Part shown: piece after piece, positions 53,801-63,390 of the stretch
Layout: each line of letters starts with the position of its first letter
Position numbering within the stretch: position 1 is the first letter of the stretch
Assembly (NCBI GenBank): GCA_963766765.1
Contig: CAVYBR010000015.1
Span: 62,001 to 126,000, forward strand
DNA: 64,000 nt
Source: JACCQS01 sp963766765
GTDB lineage: Bacteria; Actinomycetota; Actinomycetes; Mycobacteriales; Geodermatophilaceae
Reading direction: 5' to 3'
Notes under the pieces: model-generated
What the model saw: only the letters and a program-made list of their open reading frames with translations
Databases searched by the model: none
What the model was told of the DNA's origin: nothing
Position numbers and translations under genes: made by a program

Positions 53801-54901
53801 GATCCGAACCGAAGGCAGCGGTCCCCGGCCGATCACCGAACCCTCGTACGTGTCCCGAAGTGACTCTCGGGTTGCATCGCTGAGGATCGGTGTGCCGTCC
53901 AGGTTGAGGTCGACCGCGTTGTCCAGGAACATGCCGAATGTCGCCGGCCAGAGTGCCGTACGGGCAGCGCGGGCCAACGGTTGCGAGCGCTGTGCCGCCC
54001 CCGGCAGGCCGCTGAACACGGACCGGGACAGACCCAGTGCCTCGGACAGCAGCGGCCCGTCAGCGTCAGGCGCTTCATCAGGAGGACTGTCGGGACGTAC
54101 GGCCGGCACTGCGTCCCGCCGCCATGCCGACCGGTCCTTCTCCGTGTTGTTGGTGGGGGTACCCACCGCCAGGAACTCCAATCCGGTCGCGAATCGGTGC
54201 GCGGTCATCAACGCGTCCAACTCACTAAGGCCGGAGCCGTCGCTGCGGACGCCGAATACGAACAGCTGAAGCGGCGCGCCCGCGACGTCGACGGGAGCGG
54301 GCAGGGTGATTGCCATGCCGACGTCGACGGCCGCGTCATAGTCGACCAGCCACCGGGTGCCCTCGCCCAACGACAACCCGGCGGCATCGAGCGTGACCCG
54401 CTGACCGGGAGTGGGACCGATCGGCAGCTCCCGCGGGATCAGCCGTCCCGATACCGGCGCCAAAGCGGTTTCGTCGGCCAGGAGCACAGCAACGAAGAAG
54501 TCGGGCAGGCCTCGGGCAAGAGGGGGTCGTGGTGGTGTTTCCAGACTCGCGAGAGTGACGAACTGCGGCTCAGGGCTGGGCCTCGGTGGCTGCGGTCGCT
54601 CACCAGCGTTGACCGGCCGGATGTTGTCGAGAACCCAGGCGGCACGCCGCCGCTGCACGCTGCGCGCGAAGCCAGCCAGTGCGGCCTCCGCCGAGCTGCC
54701 CGCCCACACCGCACGCCAGTACGCCTCGCCCGCGGCAACCTCTGCAGCGGTCAAGCTTTGGTCGAACGCGTCGATGTGAATCTCGTCGGGGAAGATCCGG
54801 ACCCGGAGTGCCTGGCGGTCCGGCGTGTAGCTCGTCTCCAGCCGGATCGGCAGCAGCACCAGCGGACGATCACCGGCCGCATCGATGACGGGACTTGTCA
54901 T
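50810..54901 (-). CDS. uncharacterised 1363-residue protein of the large-protein cassette
   Basis: A 1363-residue protein, strongly Ala/Pro/Leu-rich and without membrane helices. It starts LVLLPIRLETSYTPDRQALRVRIFPDEIHI, and has a conserved-looking LEFLAVGTPTNNTEKD near residue 250. The middle and C-terminal part mixes helical bundles with short strands; the end reads WSTERLTETLVDTLQLARLRL. It overlaps neighbours by 4 bases on both sides (ATGA), so the large proteins are made together. Its size and lack of a known domain make it a likely structural part of an assembly. No function is proposed. Confidence 0.7.
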   Translation of the reverse strand: MTSPVIDAAGDRPLVLLPIRLETSYTPDRQALRVRIFPDEIHIDAFDQSLTAAEVAAGEAYWRAVWAGSSAEAALAGFARSVQRRRAAWVLDNIRPVNAGERPQPPRPSPEPQFVTLASLETPPRPPLARGLPDFFVAVLLADETALAPVSGRLIPRELPIGPTPGQRVTLDAAGLSLGEGTRWLVDYDAAVDVGMAITLPAPVDVAGAPLQLFVFGVRSDGSGLSELDALMTAHRFATGLEFLAVGTPTNNTEKDRSAWRRDAVPAVRPDSPPDEAPDADGPLLSEALGLSRSVFSGLPGAAQRSQPLARAARTALWPATFGMFLDNAVDLNLDGTPILSDATRESLRDTYEGSVIGRGPLPSVRIGRQPYGVLPVMATRKLNRTPIEVVGVPRRFQDVLQQARVDLSANPTPTAFTNLLDVLGSAPVLMGLRMRALLPSLDQILAPIVIDPFGFGGTAPSSAVQAQNAVAEEYGLNFGRFGAVEYGSVTRPLLLPLVHDSDAAYLDALRVDRQRSIASVLQGLLEVGRATEAWPQQAAVGDVPIPPEWPAADDADALRLAAAQLAALNGVVGTGHLSTYQPIRSLVPKLPHLHEAIRQESQVMTDEALQVWARAGYRSLGFDEAAAELAAAPSDQRQIAVAEALDCVSHRLDAWITSMATERLGAIRSGPPTGLTLGAYGWLESVPSPGAKPPKRGGYIHAPSQTQAVTAGVLRSANLAHSASGAFAVDLSSERVRTGLQILDAVRQGQSLGAVIGYRVERALAEAGLQRFIFSLRVLAPSTSGGSADQALAFPSSVVDGVRLLEIPRDEIHFALQTPPPQNPFLAGHWNPPTAGELDPALDQAASAYDAAADLMLAESVHQLVSGNLSRASTLLDAAGAGAAAPPDPEFPRTPTVGVPLTHRVVVLTGVENGAIPGWAADAPRAQTEPRLERWAQARLGPASAITLRAGVTLDSLAVCALDVVYAASDAPTLEGWLRALDPAAGAAAEPFADPAALLPFVDTAIALRTVVASARPMTAEQLRSPRESSASRTEDLAELAGRLRAAAGRLDGAGTLGEAAQRRLLTGFGIGVADLEIALTEAKRRVTQVGPMLAAESPALDQLDEAAEILFGPGFVVLPLLVPAAAADDFTNALGQARALKSQIRGFLRDASTVRAALTPYVSTLLYADVAGRPVPLRVAQLRRTAEPATGWVALPFAANNPPPDAPVTSLIVESPAELTGTQVLAGMVVDEWVEVIPRQRLLSVQAGQAQPKRRPPMLASGVAVHADAPGARPPQSILVAVTPDGGGWSTERLTETLVDTLQLARLRLVTLERSTRLGYILPAALYPAFSLHGERILDFKQLTEMATDVPVPFVKEGEEP

Positions 54902-57900
54902 GGCGGCGGTCCGCCGTCGGAGCTGCTTGCCGTGATCAGCGGCAAGATCGGGAATGCCGCCCGCACGGGATCATGCAGCAAGATGTCCGCGTCGCTTGCC
55001 GAGCTCTGGCCCCATCCGGTCGCTGGTCCCGAGGATCCGTCGAGGAAGCCACCAGGCGCAGGGAAGGTCTCCCACGACGCTGGGCCGTCCTGGTCCAAGC
55101 CGAATCGCGGAGCTGCGGGATGCTCGGCGAGCAGGAACCACCACTGCTTGTCGGGCGTCTGCGTCGCAACCGCCTCGACTTCGTCGTCGGTCAGCGCGAA
55201 ACCCAACCATCAGGACATCGGGCTCACGATGGCGTTGAAGTACGACCGGGGCCAGCTGTCCCCCGCCGGCAAAGATCGGCCGCCCGCCCAGCTCGCCACT
55301 GGGATCGGCTGCGACGCCGTCGGCGCGAACTGCGACCGCGATCAGGTCGGGATAGCGCCGCACCAGCTCCCCGCGCACGACGAGCACCAGCAACCCGTCG
55401 GCCTGACCGGAGACATGTGTGCCGAGCGGATCTGCGTCAGTGAGATCCGACATCTCGCCCAGCTCGTCGAGGTGCGACCAGAACCGATGGAAATAGGTTC
55501 CGCGCAGGTTGGCTGGGAAGTTGCGCCAGAGGAACTCGCGGGCCATCTCATGATTGACGCCGAACAGGAACGACTCCACAAACGCCGGGTTCGACTCGAC
55601 CACCGTGATCAGATCGGAGGCCGGGATCTTCGAGAGCCCCGGCAGCAACCAATCGAGGTCATAGGACTCCAGCGCCTCGTGCATCGGCCGCTCGAAGACC
55701 GGCGTGACGTCCATCTGACGGAGCCCGTCGGCCGTGAACTCGTCGGGTTTCACCCAGTCGACGGTCTCGCTGAGTTGCTCCCCCACAGCCTTCGGCACTG
55801 TCGTCGTCGGCTTGAGCTGGTCGAGGACAGTCTCGCGGGCTACCAGGAACGGCTCGCGGATGGGCGTACCCGGCCAGGTGAGGTTGACCAGGTCGGCGTA
55901 GAGGTTCTGGACCTTCTGGCGGAATGCGTCGCTGACCGGGATCGGCGGTATCGACTCATGCACCCACAGCGCGTTTTGCAGGAATTCCCACAGCTCGAGC
56001 GGGCAGAGTCCGTTGACTTCATCCCACGGCAGATCCCTACGGGCGAGCCAGGCCAGGATCGCGTCGACAACTCGTTGGTCTGGGCCCGGTTTCGGATCCT
56101 CGAAGCAGCCGTTGGCAAACGCGTCCAGCACGTCGACATCGACCACGCCGGTGTCGGTGAACCAGCCCGCGAGGTCGTCGTCGGGGCAATGCTCGATGAC
56201 GAGGCCACCCATCTGGGTCTCGTCGAGGATGGTGCCGGCGAGTTGGGCAACTGCACCGTCACTCGGGAATTCCAGCGTCAAGTCGCCCAGGACCTCTTGC
56301 GGCAGGGCGAGTTCGGTGAGCGCCTCGATCTCCAGGTCGAAGCTCATCACCTCGTCTGCGAACACCACACCAACGACATCGTCGCCGACCTGACGATCGC
56401 CACCGGGGATGCGAACCTCGCCTGGGCCGAGTGCGGTGAGATCGATGCCTCCGGTCTCACCACCCGGCGCGACGGTGGTGACATCCACCGTCTCCCCACC
56501 CGGGGCCACCGTGGTGGCTGTAGTGACATCGATCCCCGTCTCAGTCCCCGTGGGAACCGTCGTGGCGGTCGTAACATCGATCCCCGTCTCGGTACCCGTG
56601 GGCACCGTGGTGGCCGTGGTGACATCGACGCCGACCGTGTCACCGCCTTGGCCGAGCACGAGGCCGTCGATTCCCGCCGCAGCACTTTCGTCGACGACGA
56701 GGACCTCCACTGCCTGTCCACCCCGGCCGCCGGTCACGATCACCAACTCCCCGGGTCCAGCGAGTTCCTGCAGGATCTCGCTGGCCGCCAGGGTGTAGGC
56801 CTGGAACGTCGGCTCCTCACGGACGACCTCGGCCACGAAGTTCTCGGGGACGGTGGGCAGCAGGTCGGCGACCTTCTCCGGTTCGACGAAGATCCGCACT
56901 GCTTGTGCGAGGTCGGGCACTTCGACATCGATGTTCTCCTGGGCCACAGCCACTTTCAGATGCTCTGAGGTCAGGGTGTCCCGAACTCGCTTGCCGTATG
57001 CCGCATCCGTGGGTGCCAGACCCAGCGGGCCACTGTTCTTGAAGACGTCAAAGATCTTGTTTCGCGCGGCAACGCCCACCTCGTTTCGCTCGGCAATGTC
57101 AGGGCTGTCTCCGAAGAGGGCTAGCGCGCTCAACGGCCGCAGCAACGCTGCCGACTTCGCCGGATCTGGCGTGGGATCGTCCGGAAGCGCCCGCAGCACA
57201 AGGTCAAGGTTTCGCTGCGCCACGGAGTTGGCGAACTCCTCCATGGTGGGCGGCGACGCAGCGGCCGTGAGGATCGTGATCGGCGCGGGAGGGACGTCAG
57301 TGAGCCACCGGTCGTCGTAGCGCCGCCGGAAGTCGGCCGGACGGTCATTGGGTGCCAGGACCTGCCCCGGCTCACCGGCGCTGTCCAATCGCCGGAATGC
57401 CGCAGTGCTGGCTGCTTCCGCGGTCGAGGATGCGTTGAGCGCCGCTCGGACCGAACGGTCGCGCGTCTCCGTCTGCAGCTCATCCTGGGTGGGCCGAGTC
57501 AGCTGCAACAGATCGCCGTACCCGAGCTTTGACAGGTGCCGCTCGTACCAGGAGTTACTGACCACCTGGGCAAGCTGCCCTTGGCTGATCCGCGCGTTGA
57601 CCTCCCGCAGTTGATCCAGTTGATTCCAGGCGGCCTGCATGAGTAGGTCCTGGTCGCGCTGTACGACGCGGGTGCCCAGGCCAGCCACAATCCGGTGCCG
57701 CGCCTGCAGGTTCAGCTGACCGAACCAGTTCGCGTCGGCCGACTCGACGACGCGACGCCGGCCGGTGTGTCGGTCGGCGTAGATCGGCGGCCCGACGAGC
57801 GGGACCGGTTCAGGCTCGCCGACCGCCGGTGGAATGTCGGCGGCATCCGCAGGATGGTTGAGAATTCCGCGCAGTCGGTCGACCAGCGCTGCCGGCCAAC

Positions 57901-58915
57901 CGTTCACGAGCGCATCGGCCGCACGGGCTTCGGTCGTGTCGGGGCTGGACGGATCAGGGGCCTCGGGCGAGACGAGCGGGCCCTCCACGACACCGAGCCG
58001 GCCGGCGCCTTGCTCACCGAATGCTTGCCCGGTGTCGACGAGCCGGCGCCCGACGTACCAGGGGGCGACCTGAGGCACAAGTCGCTCGGCCAGATCCTCG
58101 AAGTCTCCCTCCTCGCCGGTCGTGAACCTCCACGAGTGGAACACCGGCAAGGTGAAGGGAGTGTTGGCATCGCCCGGTGACCGAGTCCAGGCGGGAGCCA
58201 GCGGCTCCACCACCGGCCCGGAGGGAGGGGCCGGGAGGGGGTCACCGAGAGCCGCTAGGCGCCCAATCGCGAAGGCCGGCACCACGCATGCCTGGTAAGC
58301 GGTCTGCGGAAGCAGGCGACGTGGGCACAACAGCCGGGACAGGTTCGTGAGCCCGTACGCGTCGGTCAATCCGTCCCGAATCCTCGCCTCATCAACTGTC
58401 CGGCCGAGAAGCTGCACGTGCGCCCACGCCCATGAGTCGGTCAACGGCTGCAGTTCGGACATGAACGTGCTGACGACCGCCACATTGCCCGGCCGCGACC
58501 CCGCTGGAGCGCACCTCGCCTGCCGTAAGACGACCAATGCCAGCCACGGCGGGAGTTTCGGGTCCGCGCGGTAGGGCGTGAACATCCACGGAAGGTCGGG
58601 CCGATCGAACTCCACGTGGGCGAGGTAGTTGGGTTCGGCGCCGACCGCACCGTCGGGCGGGTAGCTGCGGATGACCTGCGCGGTATCCACGGCTCTGACG
58701 TCGCCCGGACCGCGCACGGCCAGCCGGACGACTGCCTCGCCCCGCGGCTGTTCATCGCCCAGCACCGGAACCCTGACGTCCACTCCGGCGTGGAAGCGAT
58801 CCCAATCGGTGAGGCCGGTGACGGCGGCCGCGAGGCCCGTACGCGCGAAAGACAGGAACGTCAGCGACTGCAGGGGTACGTCGCTGGGCGTGAATGGGAC
58901 CGAAGGCGACGTCAT
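54898..58915 (-). CDS. uncharacterised protein of about 1338 residues, one frameshift near the C-terminus
   Basis: The main frame runs 58915-54971, but the conserved end lies in the next frame. After a one-base shift at about 55205, LGFALTDDEVEAVATQTPDKQWW continues to a TGA at 54898, which overlaps the next start. The protein starts PLQSLTFLSFARTGLAAAVTGL and has YLAHVEFDRPDLPWMFTPYRADP near residue 100. Near residues 1175-1205 it reads VNHEMAREFLWRNFPANLRGTYFHRFW, a stretch I recognise from large uncharacterised proteins elsewhere. Residues about 757-818 are a Thr/Val/Gly repeat. Size and operon coupling to the other large proteins suggest a shared structure. Confidence 0.65.
56463..56645 (-). 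repeat. 48-bp minisatellite coding for a Thr/Val/Gly linker
   Basis: Inside the 1338-residue gene a 48-base unit recurs about three times and then decays. The encoded unit is about 16 residues, read as D-V-T-T-A-T-T-V-P-T-G-T-E-T-G-I, then with A-P-G-G in place of P-T-G-T. It covers residues about 757-818 and contains no Cys, aromatic or bulky charge. The repeats are the only low-complexity part of the protein. Copy-number change would alter linker length without breaking the frame. Confidence 0.75.
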
Positions 58916-61539
58916 CGGGTTTGACCCCCGACCAGCATGTCGACCCGCCCGTACGGGTTGGCCTCGGCTTGGGCGCGGAAGCGGCCGGCAGCACTCGTCA
59001 CGAGCAGGTGCGGAGTCAACTCGCGGTCGAGCGAGAAGGACTCCGGCTCGCCCGCCTCGAACAGCTGGCCGGGGTAGACAGTTCGCCAGGAGACGTCTGC
59101 GCCGACCACGGCGCCGAACGAGGACGGAGCCGCCGCGAGGTTCACGCCGGAGGGCAACGACGCGAATTCCGGCTGCGAGAGCTTCTGGTCGTCACTCTGT
59201 TGCTGAAACTGCCCGGTGGCGAAGAGGTCCTTCACCGTGGTGACCGACGCCGCTGGTGTGCCACCAACCAGCGGGCGGCCCAACGTGATCCGGTGCTCCG
59301 AGACCCCGTACCCGCCGTGATGCTGCAGGTTCGTCTCCAGCGGCACCAATTTCTGCCGCGCCTCGAATCCACCGAGCGGATGCGCCAGCAGTGCCGTGGG
59401 ATCGTGGGAGGGCTGGTCGCTGAAGCTGATCAGCTGCTCGCCGCCCTTCGGAAGCTGCGGCTGCCAGGCCGCGCGGTCGCGCAACTGCTCGATGACCAGC
59501 GCCGCCGGGGAGACAGTGACCGGCTGTTCGACCCGCCGATCACCCCAGGTCAGGGGACCGACCTCCAAGTCAAGGGTCGGCAGGAAGAAGAAGTCGATGG
59601 AAGCGGTGCCGTGCGCGACCCAGACCCCTGGGCCCTCGATGTGCAGAGCGACGGCGACACCGAGCACCGTGACCCCGCCGACCTCGACCTCCACCAACGC
59701 GCGGAGATCGACCTCGAAGTGCACAGGATTCCACAGCACGATCGCATCGAAGGCGATCTGTCCGTGCGCCGAGGCGACGCCGAAGTCGATTCCGGCTTCC
59801 ACGCGGGCGCCGACCATGAACGCGCTCGACGTGAGCGCGACATAGGCCTCGGCGCGCAACGTGAGCAGGATCGGCGGAGACATGTCCACCGTGATTCGCC
59901 GCAGCTTTGCCAGCGGCCCCGGGGGGCTGAAGCGGGGATGGAAGCCGCCCGCGGAGAGCGCGAAGACCGGCCGCGCGCCGTACACGGTCAGCAACCCGAA
60001 ATCGCCGGAGAGCGTGAAGCCGGCCATCTTGGAACCGGCGAGTCCGGCGATCACCAGGACCCGGTCAGGTGTGATCTCGCCGTAGACACCGACGTTGAGA
60101 TCGATGATCGGCAGCGCCGGGCTGGGGATCGCCACGCGAAGCTTGCCGATGATCACCACGCTCGGATCCGGCAGGACGAGCATGACGCCGACTTTGGCGA
60201 CCATCAGCGAGATTGGCGTACCCCAACCGAGCATGAACGCCGGTCCGACCGCTACCGCGCCGTCCTCCGGTGGGAAGACGGATTCCAGGAGTTGCTGGTT
60301 CGCCTGGCCGGGGTCCTCCGGAAAGAGCAGTGCGTCAGCGGAGCCGTCCCAGATCCGGGCTTGGAGCGTCTCTCGGGACACCGTCCGATTCACGGCCAGG
60401 AGGCCGCCGATGCCGTTCAGGGTGAATCCGAAACTCAGCTGGATCGCGGCCGTGAACTCGGCGAAGAACAAGACGACGAGGGAGAACGGGTCGGTGCTCA
60501 ACAGCACCACGGCTTTGGCCGACGTCGGCCCGATCGTCAGCACCAGGGTGCCGACGAAGCTGTCGTCGTGCCTAGCGAGGTATCCCCCACCCCGGACCAA
60601 CCCGGCGTCGATCTTCAGCGCCACGCCGGTCGGGTCGACCGTGGTGACCTGGATCGGTGCGTCGCTGCCCGGAATCAGCTCCACGGCGAGACCGGTCCCG
60701 TCGATCGAGGCAGCGATACCGGCGGCCAGACTCAAGCGGAGCTGCGTAGTGAGCTCGAGACCCGGGATGTGGTCCGACAAACCGAACCCGAGCTCGCGCA
60801 GATCCACACCGGCCGCGGTGGGAGTCACCGGCAGGTACACCCGGCGTTGCCGCTCTCCGACCGTGACTCCGTCGACCGAGTCGACGGTCACCGTGAATCG
60901 GCTGGTGGCCCCGAACTCCCCCGGCAGGATTTCCGTGAGCGGGCCGGCATCGAGGGCCAACTCCACATCCGCGGTCACGGTGATGGTCAGCCGCGGGTCC
61001 GGAAATCTCACGTCGAGGGTCAGGACGAGTCCACTGAGAGCGACGCCAGGTGCTACGTCGATCTGTTCGTCCTTCTTGATGCGGTAGCCCACGGAGGTCT
61101 GCGTCGCCGTCCACTCGCCGTCCTTGGGTGGAAGCGCGAATTGCCGGAGCAGACCCCGTACCGGTATCTCTGCATCTCGAAGCAGATGCTTGGCGAGGCG
61201 GACGACCATCGTCTCCGCGCTGGCGGCCCCCGCGGGTAGTGCGGCGACCACCTCGCGGCAACCATCGGCCATCGACTGCACGGTCGCGGACAGGGCGCGC
61301 AACGCAACCTCGGCCTGGCCAAGATCCTGCGGCACCGTGAGCAGCGCCGACTCGAGTTCCCGCAGTCGGCCCTTGGTCCGCGTCAATGCCACGTCAGCCG
61401 CGGCGAGTGCCGGGTCGGGTGTGAGCTCAGGAGCGATGGCCTCGAGCAGGGCGCGGGAATCCATCGCCAGCAACCCGCTCAGCCGATCGTGCGCGAGCGA
61501 CAGCGCACTCGAAACAAATCCGCTGGCTAGGTCACCCAC
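58912..61539 (-). CDS. DUF6603-like 875-residue protein of the large-protein cassette
   Basis: An 875-residue strand-rich protein. The N-terminal 90 residues are helical. The rest looks like DUF6603: FGFTLNGIGGLLAVNRTVS, DALLFPEDPGQANQQLL, FPPEDGAVAVGPAFMLGWGTP, VFALSAGGFHPRFSPPGPLA and LTSSAFMVGARVEAGIDFG, an alternation of hydrophobic strands. I recall that series of conserved phrases for the family; no reaction is known for it. No signal peptide is seen. The gene begins at a GTG within an inverted repeat, ends overlapping the next start (ATGA), and follows the ferritin-like gene by 15 bases. A scaffold or amphipathic-sheet role is a guess. Confidence 0.75.
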   Translation of the reverse strand: MGDLASGFVSSALSLAHDRLSGLLAMDSRALLEAIAPELTPDPALAAADVALTRTKGRLRELESALLTVPQDLGQAEVALRALSATVQSMADGCREVVAALPAGAASAETMVVRLAKHLLRDAEIPVRGLLRQFALPPKDGEWTATQTSVGYRIKKDEQIDVAPGVALSGLVLTLDVRFPDPRLTITVTADVELALDAGPLTEILPGEFGATSRFTVTVDSVDGVTVGERQRRVYLPVTPTAAGVDLRELGFGLSDHIPGLELTTQLRLSLAAGIAASIDGTGLAVELIPGSDAPIQVTTVDPTGVALKIDAGLVRGGGYLARHDDSFVGTLVLTIGPTSAKAVVLLSTDPFSLVVLFFAEFTAAIQLSFGFTLNGIGGLLAVNRTVSRETLQARIWDGSADALLFPEDPGQANQQLLESVFPPEDGAVAVGPAFMLGWGTPISLMVAKVGVMLVLPDPSVVIIGKLRVAIPSPALPIIDLNVGVYGEITPDRVLVIAGLAGSKMAGFTLSGDFGLLTVYGARPVFALSAGGFHPRFSPPGPLAKLRRITVDMSPPILLTLRAEAYVALTSSAFMVGARVEAGIDFGVASAHGQIAFDAIVLWNPVHFEVDLRALVEVEVGGVTVLGVAVALHIEGPGVWVAHGTASIDFFFLPTLDLEVGPLTWGDRRVEQPVTVSPAALVIEQLRDRAAWQPQLPKGGEQLISFSDQPSHDPTALLAHPLGGFEARQKLVPLETNLQHHGGYGVSEHRITLGRPLVGGTPAASVTTVKDLFATGQFQQQSDDQKLSQPEFASLPSGVNLAAAPSSFGAVVGADVSWRTVYPGQLFEAGEPESFSLDRELTPHLLVTSAAGRFRAQAEANPYGRVDMLVGGQTR

Positions 61540-61549
61540 GTGGTGACCT
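61529..61549. promoter_or_regulatory. inverted repeat over the start codon of the DUF6603-like gene
   Basis: AGGTCACC at 61529-61536 and GGTGACCT at 61542-61549 form an 8-base perfect inverted repeat with a 5-base CACGT spacer. The GTG start of the DUF6603-like gene (61539-61537) sits in the middle, so this could be a translational hairpin, an operator, or chance. Confidence 0.35.
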
Positions 61550-61554
61550 GCAGT

Positions 61555-62436
61555 TCAGCGCCATGGTCCCGTTTGGCTGTTCTCGATGCCCTCCTGGCCC
61601 TCATGTGTGTCAGGCGAACGCGGCGCGAGGGCAGGCAGCAGTCCACGTTGGACAAGAAGCGCATGGAACGCATCCATGTTCTCCATTGCCGCCACTGCTT
61701 GGGCACGCAGCTGGCCGAAGATCTCGTCGTCATGCCGGAAGAGAGCGCTCACGATTGCGAGTACGAGTTCGTAGTGATCGCTGCTCAGCTCGAGCAGCGA
61801 CCGCTCCTCGGCATCCGCCGGCTCGTGCCTGGTCACGCGCAGGTATTCCGCGGCGTTCAGCTCCGACAGCCGAGTCGTCAGATCCAGCGCGGCCTCGGCA
61901 TGGTGCGAGCAGCTGGCCAGCGCGAAATCCAGCGCTTCGAGGACATCGCCCTCGAAGAGGCCGGTCCCGGGATCGACTGCCGGGCCCAGCCCGGCGTACC
62001 GAGCATCAACGGCGGCGGCCAGGGCGGTCTCCCGTTCGACGAGTTGAAGGAGCTCCCGGTCGCCCAACGGGCCAAAGATGGTGGCAGCAGCCGATCCCAA
62101 GCTGTGGTCCAGAGAGACGGCCCGGTCAACCTGCGGCGGCTCTCCGGCCAACACGAGAACGCGGTTGACGCGCAGCAGGTGACTCATCTCCACGCGGGCC
62201 TGCGACATGACATCTTCTGCGAGCACTGTGATCGCGTCGCCCGAGGGCCCCGGAACATCCTCGCCCAGACCATGTCCGAGCACGTAGGCGAGCTGGAGGT
62301 ACTCGGCCATGACGGCATGCTCGACGGTGGCCAACTCGTTCAGAGTCGCGAGTACGTCGGCGCGGGTGATCGGCGGTGACGCTGACACACGCTGAGTGTC
62401 GTGGACGTGAGGGATCTCCGAAAGCAGTTCGGGCAT
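61555..62436 (-). CDS. ferritin-like domain protein (iminophenylpyruvate-dimer-synthase/VioB type)
   Basis: A 293-residue all-helical protein. The ferritin-like four-helix motif is seen as LATLNELATVEHAVMAEYLQLAYVLG (about residues 30-55) and MSQARVEMSHLLRVNRVLVLAG (about residues 77-98), providing Glu and His ligands (E-H, E-x-x-H) for a di-iron site. The second half adds SCSHHAEAALDLTTRL and a further helical pair. This type is found in VioB and in uncharacterised gene clusters next to large proteins. It starts with ATG at 62436, nine bases after the MBL stop. It may do an oxidation for the cassette. Confidence 0.78.
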   Translation of the reverse strand: MPELLSEIPHVHDTQRVSASPPITRADVLATLNELATVEHAVMAEYLQLAYVLGHGLGEDVPGPSGDAITVLAEDVMSQARVEMSHLLRVNRVLVLAGEPPQVDRAVSLDHSLGSAAATIFGPLGDRELLQLVERETALAAAVDARYAGLGPAVDPGTGLFEGDVLEALDFALASCSHHAEAALDLTTRLSELNAAEYLRVTRHEPADAEERSLLELSSDHYELVLAIVSALFRHDDEIFGQLRAQAVAAMENMDAFHALLVQRGLLPALAPRSPDTHEGQEGIENSQTGPWR

Positions 62437-62444
62437 CCCCGTGA

Positions 62445-63386
62445 TCAGCTCGGGCTTGCGAGATCATCCTGGGGGATCGGGCAAGCGGCTGGCGGTTTGC
62501 TGGCAAACCGCCAGACAGGGAGTTCGTGCCGTGGTTGGCGGTTTGCTGGCAAACCGCCAGGTGAGGGGTCGGGCCAGATTCCGCCGGCACCCGGTTCGAA
62601 GCCCGCGAGCATCGCTTCGAGGGCGTGCTGATCCGGACCGACGTACGGATCGGCCACGGGTGCCTGCGTCAGCATGTCGAAGAAGTCCGGCGCGCGGCCC
62701 ACGGCCGGGGGTAGGTGTCCACTCAGAATGATGTCCGGGTTCATCGCGCGCAGCGGGTCGATCGTGGCGAGGTAGCGCAGCGGATCGATGATGTGCACCC
62801 AAGGACTGTCGACTGTGGCCCATTGCAACTGACCGGCGCGCAGGACGTCCTGCGGCACGTCGCCGACTTCGGCGCAGCCGGCGAGATCCGCGGTGGGCAA
62901 AGTGGCGCCGAAACAGTCCGAGGTGAAGCACGCCCGCGATCGCTCGTCATAGAACCCGACCGTCGCCGGACTGTCATACAGCGGCGGCCGAAACGACTGC
63001 AGCACACGGTCGCCGACGTCCAGCGTCTGACCTGGGTTGAGGAGGAACACGCGGTCCATCGGCAACGGACGTTCCGTGGCCAGGATGCCCAGGCCGACGA
63101 AGTTGGTGACTACTCGCGCTCGTGGCGCCGCATCGAGTAGGGCGAACATGCCCCCGGTGTGGTCGCGATCCGGATGGGTCAGCCAGATCCAGCGGACGTC
63201 GGCCGGGTCCAACACCGAGCCGAGGGCCTCCAGGAATCCACTCTCGGGCGTGCTGAGTCCGGTGTCCACCACGACCGGCTCGGCCGCATGTAGCACGAAG
63301 GCGTTCACCGGGAGGAACCCGACGCCGGGCACCGGTCGCGGGTCGTTCAGGGCCGTGATGTCGGGGCCGACCCGGTGAATGTTCAC
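62445..63386 (-). CDS. metallo-beta-lactamase fold hydrolase
   Basis: A 313-residue metallo-hydrolase. The metal-binding site is IWLTHPDRDHTGG (H-x-D-x-D-H), followed by ACFTSDCFGA (Asp) and IILSGHLPPA (last His), spaced as in the flavodiiron or ODP branch. The last 35 codons are unusual: they run through two copies of a 24-base palindrome. The normal family end is probably near WPDP (about residue 278). The stop at 62445 is 9 bases from the ferritin-like start and so the gene is in the same operon. Substrate unknown. Confidence 0.85.
   Translation of the reverse strand: MNIHRVGPDITALNDPRPVPGVGFLPVNAFVLHAAEPVVVDTGLSTPESGFLEALGSVLDPADVRWIWLTHPDRDHTGGMFALLDAAPRARVVTNFVGLGILATERPLPMDRVFLLNPGQTLDVGDRVLQSFRPPLYDSPATVGFYDERSRACFTSDCFGATLPTADLAGCAEVGDVPQDVLRAGQLQWATVDSPWVHIIDPLRYLATIDPLRAMNPDIILSGHLPPAVGRAPDFFDMLTQAPVADPYVGPDQHALEAMLAGFEPGAGGIWPDPSPGGLPANRQPRHELPVWRFASKPPAACPIPQDDLASPS
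62490..62559. repeat. two copies of a 24-nt palindrome inside the MBL coding end
   Basis: Copy 1 is at 62490-62513 and copy 2 at 62536-62559. Each is TGGCGGTTTGC, then TG, then GCAAACCGCCA, a near-perfect palindrome of 11-base arms with a 2-base centre. They are 46 bases apart, start to start. They lie in the last codons of the MBL frame, so the protein end is written by them. Size and form resemble REP or palindromic elements that insert in coding ends. Confidence 0.8.
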
Positions 63387-63390
63387 GCGC

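Noticed and set aside
53981..56968. Plus-strand open frame of 995 codons
   Set aside because: It is antisense to two large cassette genes and reads as low-complexity Arg/Gly/His; such frames are common at high GC.
58894..61239. Plus-strand open frame of 781 codons
   Set aside because: Antisense of the DUF6603-like gene, with no recognisable motif.
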